This document shows positions 1-6,574 of a DNA stretch of 8,154 bases, piece after piece. The notes beneath the pieces are model-generated. The model did no database searches. It was given only the letters and a program-made list of their open reading frames with translations, and was not told the origin of the DNA. The translations under genes were made by a program, and so were the position numbers. Within the stretch, counting starts at the first letter, position 1. Every line of letters begins with the position of its first letter. The stretch is from Flammeovirgaceae bacterium UBA5008. Lineage in GTDB: Bacteria > Bacteroidota > Bacteroidia > Cytophagales > Cyclobacteriaceae. The DNA lies in contig DGYK01000032.1 in the NCBI GenBank assembly GCA_002398365.1, positions 13,688 to 21,841 of the forward strand, in the 5' to 3' direction.

Positions 1-842
1 GGACGCTCGTCAATGTATTTCTGTTTGATGTTTTTGGCGGTGTTGTAGAAGACCTCACGCTCTACCAAATGCTTCCAAATAATATCGGTGTTTTCTCGGG
101 CGCCATTGATTTCTTTTGAAGTATATCCGATAAAGACACTATCAGGCACACACGGCAACATTTGCTTGGCGAAATAATACGCTTTGCCATACGCAATCAT
201 ATCTGCCAGTACGGTTTTGTCTTCGATATTTACCGTGTTGATTCGCCCGTCTATGCCGTACAGTAGCATAGTGGAAGGAACGACAAATTCTTTAGTGTAT
301 CTGCGCAGCATGTACTCGTACATATTTGGCTGATACTTCGCCCCGCGACCTAAAAAATAATCGAGGCCCACAATCACCAGCGAGTCGCTGACGAAAAGGT
401 CGCTCTCCATGCCGGTAATGACCGTTTCAATTTTGGGAATTTGAATTTCAGGATAATAATATTTGAGATTCGTAAATGCCAGGGTAAACTCTTTCTTCAG
501 TTCGGAACCATCGCCAAAAACACGCTTGGTTTCCATCAACAAGGTGTCGAATGCGGGGTTGGTAAATCTGCGGTACAATTCGTTTATAAATACAGAATCA
601 TCCGGATAAGCCGGACGGTTGAAAAACACATCGCGCATAACCGTATGGCGCGAAAAAAAATCGACTAATTGTTTTTTAGATTGGAATTCAGGAATGGAAT
701 CTTCCAGCGATTGGAACGCTATGTCTACTTTGATGTTGGCCGTTTCGGGTTGAAAGGCACATTCTTCTTTTGGATCGGATGAACACTGTGCGAATAAAAA
801 AAGAATAGCAAGAATGGCGAAAGCAAATTTGTTGATACTCAT
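1..842 (-). CDS. gldB: Gliding motility lipoprotein GldB, C-terminus cut by window edge
   Basis: The reverse strand is open from an ATG at 842 down to base 1, giving 280 codons of a protein that in this family usually has roughly 320 residues, so the C-terminal part lies outside. The N-terminus is a lipoprotein signal: two charged or polar residues and Lys5, then a hydrophobic run ending FLFAQC, with Cys20 as the likely lipidated residue and a Ser/Asp/Lys/Glu-rich stretch after it. The -1 residue of the lipobox is Gln, which is unusual. The body has features I recognise from GldB: a YYYPEIQIPK stretch followed by ITGM near residues 130-145, then VGLDYFLG with a nearby MYEYMLRRY and EFVVPSTML. 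GldB is a membrane-anchored lipoprotein required for gliding in Flavobacterium johnsoniae; its biochemical role is unclear. It is divergent from the kinase gene, with about 170 bases between them. The family call is from recalled motifs, not an alignment. Confidence 0.85.
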   Translation of the reverse strand, partial: MSINKFAFAILAILFLFAQCSSDPKEECAFQPETANIKVDIAFQSLEDSIPEFQSKKQLVDFFSRHTVMRDVFFNRPAYPDDSVFINELYRRFTNPAFDTLLMETKRVFGDGSELKKEFTLAFTNLKYYYPEIQIPKIETVITGMESDLFVSDSLVIVGLDYFLGRGAKYQPNMYEYMLRRYTKEFVVPSTMLLYGIDGRINTVNIEDKTVLADMIAYGKAYYFAKQMLPCVPDSVFIGYTSKEINGARENTDIIWKHLVEREVFYNTAKNIKQKYIDER

Positions 843-876
843 AGAATCGTAAGAAGCCGCAAAGAAACGCAAAATT

Positions 877-905
877 CAAAGTAATTCGTATTGCGCTCAG
901 CCAAA
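877..905 (-). promoter_or_regulatory. Candidate Bacteroidota-type promoter for gldB
   Basis: On the minus strand TTTG (905-902) is followed after 17 bases by TTACTTTG (884-877). This matches the Bacteroidota -33 TTTG / -7 TAnnTTTG pattern with one mismatch in the -7 box. It would give a leader of roughly 30 bases before the gldB ATG at 842. The match is by eye in AT-rich DNA. Confidence 0.35.
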
Positions 906-1012
906 GAAAATGAAGACTTACCGAAAAGGTGCCATGACACTCAATTCCGCACTTTAAGATTTGCGAAAGTGAAAGTAAAAAGTCGACATTCGTGGTTGAA
1001 TAAAAAATTCTT

Positions 1013-1642
1013 GTGAGTAAAATAAAACACATCGCCATTGCCGGAAACATCGGGTCGGGTAAAACAACGCTGACAGAAAAACTGGCCAAGCATTACAACT
1101 GGACGCCTTTGTTCGAATCGGTAGATCATAATCCATATCTGCGTGACTTTTATGAAGACATGACGCGCTGGGCGTTTCACTTGCAAATCTATTTTCTCAA
1201 CAGTCGCTTTACACAAGTGCGGCAAATCCGCGAAAGCGACAAAACCATCATTCAAGACCGCACGATTTACGAGGATGCGCACATCTTTGCAGCCAACCTG
1301 CACAAGAGTGGTCATATTAACGAGCGCGATTACCAAAGTTATCTCGACATTTTTAATTCGATGATCAACTTTGTACAGCCGCCCGATCTTTTGATTTATC
1401 TGAAAGCAGATATTCCCAAGCTGGTGCAACAAATACAAAAGCGTAACCGCGATTTTGAATTCAACATTAAACTGGAATATTTAAAAACACTCAACGAACA
1501 CTACGAAAAATGGATTGGCGGCTACAAGCACGGCAAGCTGCTGGTGATTGATGTTAACAAACTCGATTTTGTGGCGAACATTGAAGATTTTTCTCAGATT
1601 GTAGGACGAGTAGATTTGGAGTTGAATAGTTTGTTTGGATAA
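1013..1642 (+). CDS. Deoxynucleoside kinase (dNK/TK2-like family)
   Basis: A 209-residue cytoplasmic kinase of the deoxynucleoside kinase family, which phosphorylates deoxynucleosides with a nucleoside triphosphate in dNTP salvage. Visible motifs in order: a Walker A P-loop at residues 11-18 (GNIGSGKT); FES at 34-36, with Glu35 in the place of the catalytic base; the DRT motif at 82-84 followed by IYEDAHIF, the family's substrate and phosphate binding signature; and a basic lid segment KRNRDFE at 143-149 that should clamp the phosphate donor. Length fits the family. The start is GTG at 1013; an in-frame TAA at 1001-1003 leaves no room for an upstream ATG, and the P-loop begins only ten residues in, as usual. 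Which base it prefers (dA, dG, dC or dT) cannot be read from these motifs. It is divergent from gldB and convergent with the RluD-type gene, and looks monocistronic. Confidence 0.92.
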   Translation: MSKIKHIAIAGNIGSGKTTLTEKLAKHYNWTPLFESVDHNPYLRDFYEDMTRWAFHLQIYFLNSRFTQVRQIRESDKTIIQDRTIYEDAHIFAANLHKSGHINERDYQSYLDIFNSMINFVQPPDLLIYLKADIPKLVQQIQKRNRDFEFNIKLEYLKTLNEHYEKWIGGYKHGKLLVIDVNKLDFVANIEDFSQIVGRVDLELNSLFG

Positions 1643-1653
1643 CGTCAGCGTTC

Positions 1654-1686
1654 CAAATATACAACCACATCCGGACGAATAATCAA
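1654..1686 (-). promoter_or_regulatory. Possible promoter reading antisense into the kinase gene
   Basis: In the 40-base convergent gap the minus strand carries TATATTTG (1661-1654), an exact match to the Bacteroidota -7 box TAnnTTTG. A TTG lies 22 bases upstream (1686-1684), overlapping the end of the RluD-type gene. If active it would make RNA antisense to the 3' end of the kinase gene. The short AT-rich motif could occur by chance. Confidence 0.2.
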
Positions 1687-2711
1687 TGATTCTTTGCGTA
1701 ATTCTCCCACTTCTCTAGCACTTCTTTAAAGTCATTCGGCAATTCCGAATCAAACTGTAAAAACTTTTGTGTGGTAGGATGAATGAATCCCAATGTTTTG
1801 GCATGAAGCGCTTGGCGCGGAATAATTTTAAAGCAGTTGTCGACAAACTGTTTGTATTTCGAAAAGACGGTTCCTTTTAAAACGTCATTTCCACCATAGG
1901 TAGCATCATTAAACAACGTGTGGCCGATGTATTTCATGTGGGCGCGTATCTGATGCGTGCGCCCTGTCTCCAACTTACATTCGATCAACGACACATAGCG
2001 CAGGTCTTTCAATAATTTATAATGGGTGATCGCTGTGCGACCAAAATCTCCTTCCGGGAATGCAGTGGTGATTCTTCTGTCTTTTAAACTGCGGCCTACA
2101 TTTACATTGATGGTGCCTTCTTCCGGATTGGGCACTCCCCACACAATGGCGTTGTAGGTTCGCTCAATGCTGTGATCAAAAAATTGTTTGGCCAGCGAGT
2201 TCATGGCCACTTCGGTTTTGGCAATCACCAATAAACCGGATGTATCCTTATCAATCCGATGGACTAATCCCGGGCGACCGGCATTGTTTTTCATCTCCGG
2301 CAAATTCTGAAAATGAAAAGTAAGTGCATTCACTAAAGTGCCGGTCCAATTTTGATAAGCCGGATGCACCACCATCCCTGCTTCTTTATTTACAACCAAC
2401 AAGTGCTCATCTTCAAAAACAATACTCAGCGGGATGTTTTCCGGCTTCACATCGGTATCGCGTGGAGGCTCGGGCAACTCAACTGTAATCACATCGTGCG
2501 GATGTACTTTGTAATTGGGTTTGATGGTCTTGTCGTTGACTTTGACAAAGCCATCGTGGATGCCTGTTTGAATTTTGGAACGAGTCACATTGGGCAAACG
2601 ATCCATTAAAAATTTGTCGATGCGCAAGAGGCTTTGGCCGGCATCGGCTACAATGCGGTGGTGTTCAAAAAGCTCGTCATCCAGTTCATCGGGTTCTTCG
2701 TCTTGCCTCAT
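1683..2711 (-). CDS. rluD: RluD-type 23S rRNA pseudouridine synthase (RluA family)
   Basis: A 342-residue RluA-family pseudouridine synthase, which isomerises uridines in RNA; RluD members modify the helix 69 loop of 23S rRNA. Residues 1-18 are a strongly acidic extension. An S4 RNA-binding domain follows at about 27-80 (LLRIDKFLMDRL, then GFVKVND). The catalytic domain contains HRIDKDTSGLL at 151-161, with Asp154 as the expected catalytic aspartate, and RTHQIRAH at 251-258 followed by GHTLFNDATYGG. All key residues are present. The ATG at 2711 lies inside the end of the DUF1801 gene, overlapping it by 26 bases in another frame. The acidic leader followed by EHHRIVAD and the S4 domain supports this start, and the next Met is within the S4 domain. 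It is the last gene of the minus-strand run. Assignment to RluD rather than RluA or RluC rests on the S4 domain and overall pattern; the exact target uridines are inferred. Confidence 0.9.
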   Translation of the reverse strand: MRQDEEPDELDDELFEHHRIVADAGQSLLRIDKFLMDRLPNVTRSKIQTGIHDGFVKVNDKTIKPNYKVHPHDVITVELPEPPRDTDVKPENIPLSIVFEDEHLLVVNKEAGMVVHPAYQNWTGTLVNALTFHFQNLPEMKNNAGRPGLVHRIDKDTSGLLVIAKTEVAMNSLAKQFFDHSIERTYNAIVWGVPNPEEGTINVNVGRSLKDRRITTAFPEGDFGRTAITHYKLLKDLRYVSLIECKLETGRTHQIRAHMKYIGHTLFNDATYGGNDVLKGTVFSKYKQFVDNCFKIIPRQALHAKTLGFIHPTTQKFLQFDSELPNDFKEVLEKWENYAKNH

Positions 2712-3084
2712 TCGCTTTCTTTTTCTGTTGGTCGTGGTATTCGTTTAAAATGGCTGCTTCGTTCAAAATGTGGCGAACCGCATCTGCCTTTTCGTGTAAT
2801 TCGGCTAGGCTATGAAAATGAATGGAGCGAATATACTTTCTGTCTTTTATTTCCAATAGACCTTGCTCATTCGATAACTCATGGCCACGCACTAATCCAA
2901 TGTAAGCGCCATCAAACTTAGGGCTGAGATAACAGAGCGGTCCGTGGAAATAAAAGAACGGAACCGTGTAGCTGATCTTTTCTTGTACGTGTGGCCCTAC
3001 ATTCAATATCATGCTGCGCAGCACACTCATAATTTGTGCTTGTGATTTGGGGCGTTCGGCTATGTATGCTTGTACAGGTGTCAT
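2686..3084 (-). CDS. DUF1801 domain protein
   Basis: A 132-residue soluble protein with no signal peptide. The pattern EKISYTVPFFYFHGPLCYLSP at about residues 35-55, followed by GAYIGLVRG and ending in a predicted helix, is that of the DUF1801 (YdhG-like) family. Its fold is related to small alpha/beta domains, and no biochemical function is established. The C-terminal tail after residue 120 is strongly basic (KKKANEARRRTR). The DNA coding for the last residues of this tail also encodes the acidic start of the RluD-type synthase in another frame. The ATG at 3084 shares its A with the TAA stop of the upstream gene (TAATG), a layout typical of translational coupling. The position between an exported protein and an rRNA-modifying enzyme gives no clear functional hint. 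The family call is fairly firm; the function is unknown. Confidence 0.8.
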   Translation of the reverse strand: MTPVQAYIAERPKSQAQIMSVLRSMILNVGPHVQEKISYTVPFFYFHGPLCYLSPKFDGAYIGLVRGHELSNEQGLLEIKDRKYIRSIHFHSLAELHEKADAVRHILNEAAILNEYHDQQKKKANEARRRTR

Positions 3085-3515
3085 TACTTACCTTTAGAAG
3101 GGCATGCGTCCTGATAAAAGGATGTTATTCGAATGTTCTTTTTAGGAATTATACCTGCTTCACATATTGGAAAGTCGGGATAGGTGTTATTCTGGAATTT
3201 AAAATAAAAAACGGAGTCGGCTGAAGCAATGGTTTTATCCCAAATATTGGTGTTGGTGCGAAGTAAACTACTTAAATGTGCGGTTACACAATTTTTATAG
3301 TTCTTGGTAGGACCTTTATACAGGTCTACTCCTATCGCTGTATCCAACACTTGTATTACTACATAATCGATTGGAACACTTGAGCATTGAGGAAACAATA
3401 ATTTACCTTTCGCGCAAGGGTTATTATCAATGAAAATATTAGTGTCACTTTTACCACAACACCAGCATATGCTGACAGATACAATGAGCATCCATTTAAA
3501 CAACAGCGATTTCAT
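3084..3515 (-). CDS. Small cysteine-containing exported protein, function unknown
   Basis: I do not recognise this 143-residue protein. The N-terminus is an export signal: two Lys within the first seven residues, a hydrophobic core at about 8-18, then CWCCGKSD. Cys19 or Cys20 could be a lipidated residue, but neither has a canonical lipobox (Trp and Cys occupy the positions before Cys20), so cleavage by signal peptidase I or retention of an anchor is also possible. The mature part has Cys at 34, 44, 76, 118 and 138, an odd number once the signal cysteines are excluded; disulphides in the periplasm are plausible. The remainder has short beta-rich stretches (DYVVIQVLDT, SVFYFKFQNN). The ATG at 3515 is preferred over Met9 because it keeps the basic n-region. 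The gene starts 48 bases after the peptidase gene ends, and its stop overlaps the DUF1801 start. It may be lineage-specific. Confidence 0.65.
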   Translation of the reverse strand: MKSLLFKWMLIVSVSICWCCGKSDTNIFIDNNPCAKGKLLFPQCSSVPIDYVVIQVLDTAIGVDLYKGPTKNYKNCVTAHLSSLLRTNTNIWDKTIASADSVFYFKFQNNTYPDFPICEAGIIPKKNIRITSFYQDACPSKGK

Positions 3516-3563
3516 AAAAGTAAATTTATGAATTACTAATCACATAGTAACTCACCTCAATGC

Positions 3564-5918
3564 TCACCGCTTCAAATTCGTTTCAAATAGTTTTAAGATG
3601 CGCTTATATTCATCCGTCCAACTGCTGGGCTCTACAAATCCATGATCTTCCATCGGATAAGCAGCTAACTCCCAATTGTCTTTTCCTAACTCGATTAATC
3701 GTTGCGATAGTCGCACCGCATCCTGAAAGTGAACATTGGTATCAACCATACCATGACAAATCAAAAGATGTCCTTTCAATCCTTGTGCGTGATAGAGCGG
3801 TGAACTTTTTACGTATGCTACGCTATCCGCAAATGGCTCGTTGAGAATGTTGGCTGTGTACGGATGATTGTAATGCGCCCAGTCGGTTACAGGTCGTAAG
3901 GCTGCACCGGCTGCAAAAACATCAGGCGTAGTAAACATGGCCATTAGTGTAATAAAGCCACCATACGAGCCTCCATAAATTCCGATGCGCTTTGGGTCAA
4001 CTTTATAATTATCAGCTAACCACTTGGCACCGTCCACATGATCAGTTAAATCTTTTCCTCCCATGAAGCGGTAGATACCCGTGCGCCAGTCGCGACCATA
4101 TCCGGCACTGGCACGATAGTCGATATCTAATACCGTGTAGCCTTTATCCGCTAATAAATTGTGGAACATGTATTCACGAAAGTAAGAGCTCCACCACTTG
4201 TGCGCGTTTTGCAAATAACCGGCACCGTGTACAAATACTACGGCTGCGCCATTGGGCTTTGCGGGCGCATACACACGCGCGTATACATCCGCGCCATCGC
4301 GAGCTTTGAAAGAAGTAACGAGCGGATCTTTCCAAGCATAGGATTTAAATTCTGCAGAAAGTGACTCTGTGATTTGTAGGGGCTTGGCACCGACTTTATT
4401 TTCTTGAATGAACAATTCCCAAGGTTTATTACTGTACGAATAGCGATACGCCAGCCATTTTTCGTCCGGAGATAAAGAGACTTCATGCGCCCCAACCATC
4501 GAAGTTAGTTTCTCCGCTTTGCCTCCAGCCACCGGCATTTTGTAAAAATGTTTTTCACCGGGGTGCGCCTCGTTAGTAGTGAGGTAAAAATATTTTTTGT
4601 CGTTCGATAGTTGAGCTTGTTGCACTTCATATTTGCCTGATGTCAACGCTTGTTTTTTGTTGGTCGTAACATCGACTACATAAAGATGTGAGTAGCCGGA
4701 TTCTTCCGAATGAAACCATACCGTTTTGTTGTCGCTTAACCAGCCCATGTTGGCACCACCAAAAAAACCTCCGGTGCCGGGGCCGCCAATCCAAGCTTCG
4801 TCATGCTGGTGATCGATCAATGTTAATTTTTGTGTTGCCGGATTTAAAGAAACAATCCAACGATCTTTATTATCTGTGGAGCGAATCGAAAATGCATTTT
4901 GTTTTCCATCATCTGACCAAACTAAACCTTGATAGGTAACAGCCCGCGGAGTTGGTTTGCTCTCTTTCTTTTCTTCTTTGGCAGTTGCATAGTCTTTTTT
5001 ATACTCGGGTTGAGTAGTGATACCCGGCAGTTCATTTGTCTTTACGACTAGCGTAGTATCTCGTCTCACATCATAAACAAACAACTCCTGACTATTCATG
5101 GGCGCACCGACTTTGGTACGTGCCGGAATATCTTCCGTAAAGCCGGACTCTGTTACGTAATTAGGTACGATGGTTGTTTTTGCGTTGGCATTTTTGGTGA
5201 GGCGATAGATCACAAAATTTCCATCCGGGCTTAGTTGAATGTTATCCAGATTCTTGTCATCCAAGTAAATTTCTTTGGGACGTTTCGGGCGATCCGCTTT
5301 GTTGCTGGCATCTGATAGTTTTCGTTCCGTATTGCGTTGCTTTAAAACTTCGAAGTAAGCCAGTTGATCTTCGCGAAGCCATTTGTCTTGCTCTGTCTTT
5401 TTAGGATCTGACTTTTTAGTTCCTTTTCGGAAGTCGGTGAGTTGTGCAAACTCTCCACCGCTAATCGTCCAACTGAATAAATTGCCATTTGAAATGAAAA
5501 TCACTTTTCGTTCATCTCCTGAAAAAGTAGGATTCGATTCACGGTCAATTGTGTTGGTAATTTGGGTGATTCGATTTGATGCAATGTCCAGTAAAAACAA
5601 ATCACCGGCTTTCTCATAGACTTTTTTCGTGCGCGCTTTATTGTATGTTCCAAAAACAGAAGGCAGTTGCCTGCGAATAGATGCATTTACTTTAGTAGGT
5701 TTGCCACCAGGAAGCGTAATGGTGTACAGCGAATCGCCTGGAAATTTTTCGGGATTCCAGTTGAAAAAAAGTTGCTTGCTGTTTTCTGACCAGAACAAGT
5801 TGGAAGGTGCTGTGCTAATCCACCTCGGGTCACGCATAATTTTTTCAACCGTTAGCTCGCCTAATTGTTGGGAGTAGGCAGAAGCACTGATCAAAAGTAA
5901 AAGCAAAATTCGGTTCAT
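3564..5918 (-). CDS. Secreted S9 family serine peptidase (prolyl oligopeptidase/DPP-like)
   Basis: A 784-residue peptidase with an N-terminal signal peptide (hydrophobic residues 4-14, likely cut after AYS at 14-16), so it is exported to the periplasm or beyond. Residues of about 30-530 look like the beta-propeller of S9 enzymes, with repeated blade motifs such as LSPDGNFVIY (229-238), WSDDGKQ (334-340), a SEESGYSHLY segment near 404-413 and SLSPDEKWLAY (481-491). The alpha/beta hydrolase domain spans about 535-784 and has the full triad: Ser651 in GGSYGG, Asp726 in GMVDTNVH and His759 in MEDHGF. Two charged segments (about 164-180 and 313-324) sit between blades. The protein ends with the hydrolase domain, so I see no type IX secretion C-terminal domain. 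I cannot identify the Glu-Glu pair that defines true DPP4 enzymes, so specificity for Pro dipeptides is open. Likely role: breakdown of imported or external peptides. Confidence 0.93.
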   Translation of the reverse strand: MNRILLLLLISASAYSQQLGELTVEKIMRDPRWISTAPSNLFWSENSKQLFFNWNPEKFPGDSLYTITLPGGKPTKVNASIRRQLPSVFGTYNKARTKKVYEKAGDLFLLDIASNRITQITNTIDRESNPTFSGDERKVIFISNGNLFSWTISGGEFAQLTDFRKGTKKSDPKKTEQDKWLREDQLAYFEVLKQRNTERKLSDASNKADRPKRPKEIYLDDKNLDNIQLSPDGNFVIYRLTKNANAKTTIVPNYVTESGFTEDIPARTKVGAPMNSQELFVYDVRRDTTLVVKTNELPGITTQPEYKKDYATAKEEKKESKPTPRAVTYQGLVWSDDGKQNAFSIRSTDNKDRWIVSLNPATQKLTLIDHQHDEAWIGGPGTGGFFGGANMGWLSDNKTVWFHSEESGYSHLYVVDVTTNKKQALTSGKYEVQQAQLSNDKKYFYLTTNEAHPGEKHFYKMPVAGGKAEKLTSMVGAHEVSLSPDEKWLAYRYSYSNKPWELFIQENKVGAKPLQITESLSAEFKSYAWKDPLVTSFKARDGADVYARVYAPAKPNGAAVVFVHGAGYLQNAHKWWSSYFREYMFHNLLADKGYTVLDIDYRASAGYGRDWRTGIYRFMGGKDLTDHVDGAKWLADNYKVDPKRIGIYGGSYGGFITLMAMFTTPDVFAAGAALRPVTDWAHYNHPYTANILNEPFADSVAYVKSSPLYHAQGLKGHLLICHGMVDTNVHFQDAVRLSQRLIELGKDNWELAAYPMEDHGFVEPSSWTDEYKRILKLFETNLKR

Positions 5919-6021
5919 AGCTTAATGGTTAGGCTCGTTTAGGTAACGATAGTTGTGGTTTTTGAAAGGAAAATTAACGCAACAGAAGAAGTGCGTGGGC
6001 TTGAATTATATGAATGGCTGA

Positions 6022-6375
6022 TTAGTCCTTTTTCTTCTTGTCTTTTAATATGTCGTCAATAATGCTATTGAAAATCGACATAATTAAGCTGAAAGCCAGT
6101 GCCCACCAAAATCCATTGACGGTAAAGCCGGTCACAAAGTAATCGGCTACTAGTATAATAATGGCATTGATAACCAGTAAAAAGAGACCGAGCGTCATGA
6201 CGGTGATCGGAATGGTAAACAAAATTAAAAGCGGCTTGATAATGATATTGGCGATGGAAAGAACCAAAGCAGTAATCAATGCGGTTTGGTAATCGGTGAC
6301 ATCCACCCCCGGCAGCAGATAGGCAGTGGCCAAAACGGCCAAACCATTTAATAAGAAACGCAGGATAATATTCAT
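6022..6375 (-). CDS. Phage-holin-family (YvlD-like) four-helix membrane protein
   Basis: A 117-residue inner-membrane protein with about four hydrophobic helices: residues 3-21, 31-57, 58-81 and 88-107. The motif ANIIIKPLLILFTIPITVMTLGLF across helices two and three (about 42-65) is the hallmark of the holin-like family PF04020, which includes Bacillus YvlD. The tail is short and strongly charged (DDILKDKKKKD) and should lie in the cytoplasm. Despite the family name these are widespread chromosomal proteins without shown lysis activity, and nothing phage-like surrounds it here. The ATG at 6375 begins directly before the first helix. The peptidase gene starts about 100 bases downstream on the same strand, so cotranscription is possible but not shown. 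It is divergent from the rhuM-family gene. Its function is unknown; a link to envelope stress or membrane homeostasis would be a guess. Confidence 0.88.
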   Translation of the reverse strand: MNIILRFLLNGLAVLATAYLLPGVDVTDYQTALITALVLSIANIIIKPLLILFTIPITVMTLGLFLLVINAIIILVADYFVTGFTVNGFWWALAFSLIMSIFNSIIDDILKDKKKKD

Positions 6376-6422
6376 CAGCTTTTTTCAGGAAATATCGGCA
6401 AATTTTAAATGCCTAATTTTAA

Positions 6423-6430
6423 TAAATTTG
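6423..6430 (+). promoter_or_regulatory. Possible -7 box upstream of the rhuM-family gene
   Basis: TAAATTTG matches the Bacteroidota -7 consensus TAnnTTTG exactly and lies in the 199-base divergent gap between the holin-like and rhuM-family genes. No TTG is present at the usual spacing upstream, and the resulting leader would be about 140 bases, so support is weak. I see nothing else firm in this AT-rich gap. Confidence 0.2.
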
Positions 6431-6574
6431 AGAATGAGCAATATCAAACTTTTTCAAAGCAAAGAGATACGTTCCGTTTGGAGAAAAGTGAAGGTAAAAT
6501 AAAATCATTCCCCCTTTCAACGACCTTAATCAACTCCAAAAAACCTAATACAATTCATTAATCTGAATGATAGA

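Noticed and set aside
955..963. TAAGATTTG upstream of the kinase as a promoter -7 box
   Set aside because: It has a three-base rather than two-base spacer and no TTG at the usual distance upstream, so it is too weak to list.
688..1089. A 133-codon minus-strand frame covering the gldB start and the intergenic gap
   Set aside because: It overlaps the gldB signal region in another frame and has unlike-protein composition; the gldB frame has clear family motifs.
941..1438. A 165-codon open frame on the minus strand opposite the kinase gene
   Set aside because: It lies within the well-supported kinase gene, has no recognisable motif and looks like a shadow of the coding frame.
1643..1677. CGTC/GACG pairing between the converging kinase and rluD genes as a bidirectional terminator
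   Set aside because: The stem has only four base pairs with a loop of more than 25 bases and no T-tract, so it is not a credible terminator.
6022..6375. The holin-family match might suggest a prophage or lysis cassette
   Set aside because: PF04020 proteins are common chromosomal membrane proteins, and no endolysin, capsid, integrase or terminase gene is nearby.
6555..6570. TCATT/AATGA inverted repeat just before the rhuM-family ATG as a possible operator
   Set aside because: It has only five base pairs in AT-rich DNA, which is expected by chance; no second copy was found in the gap.
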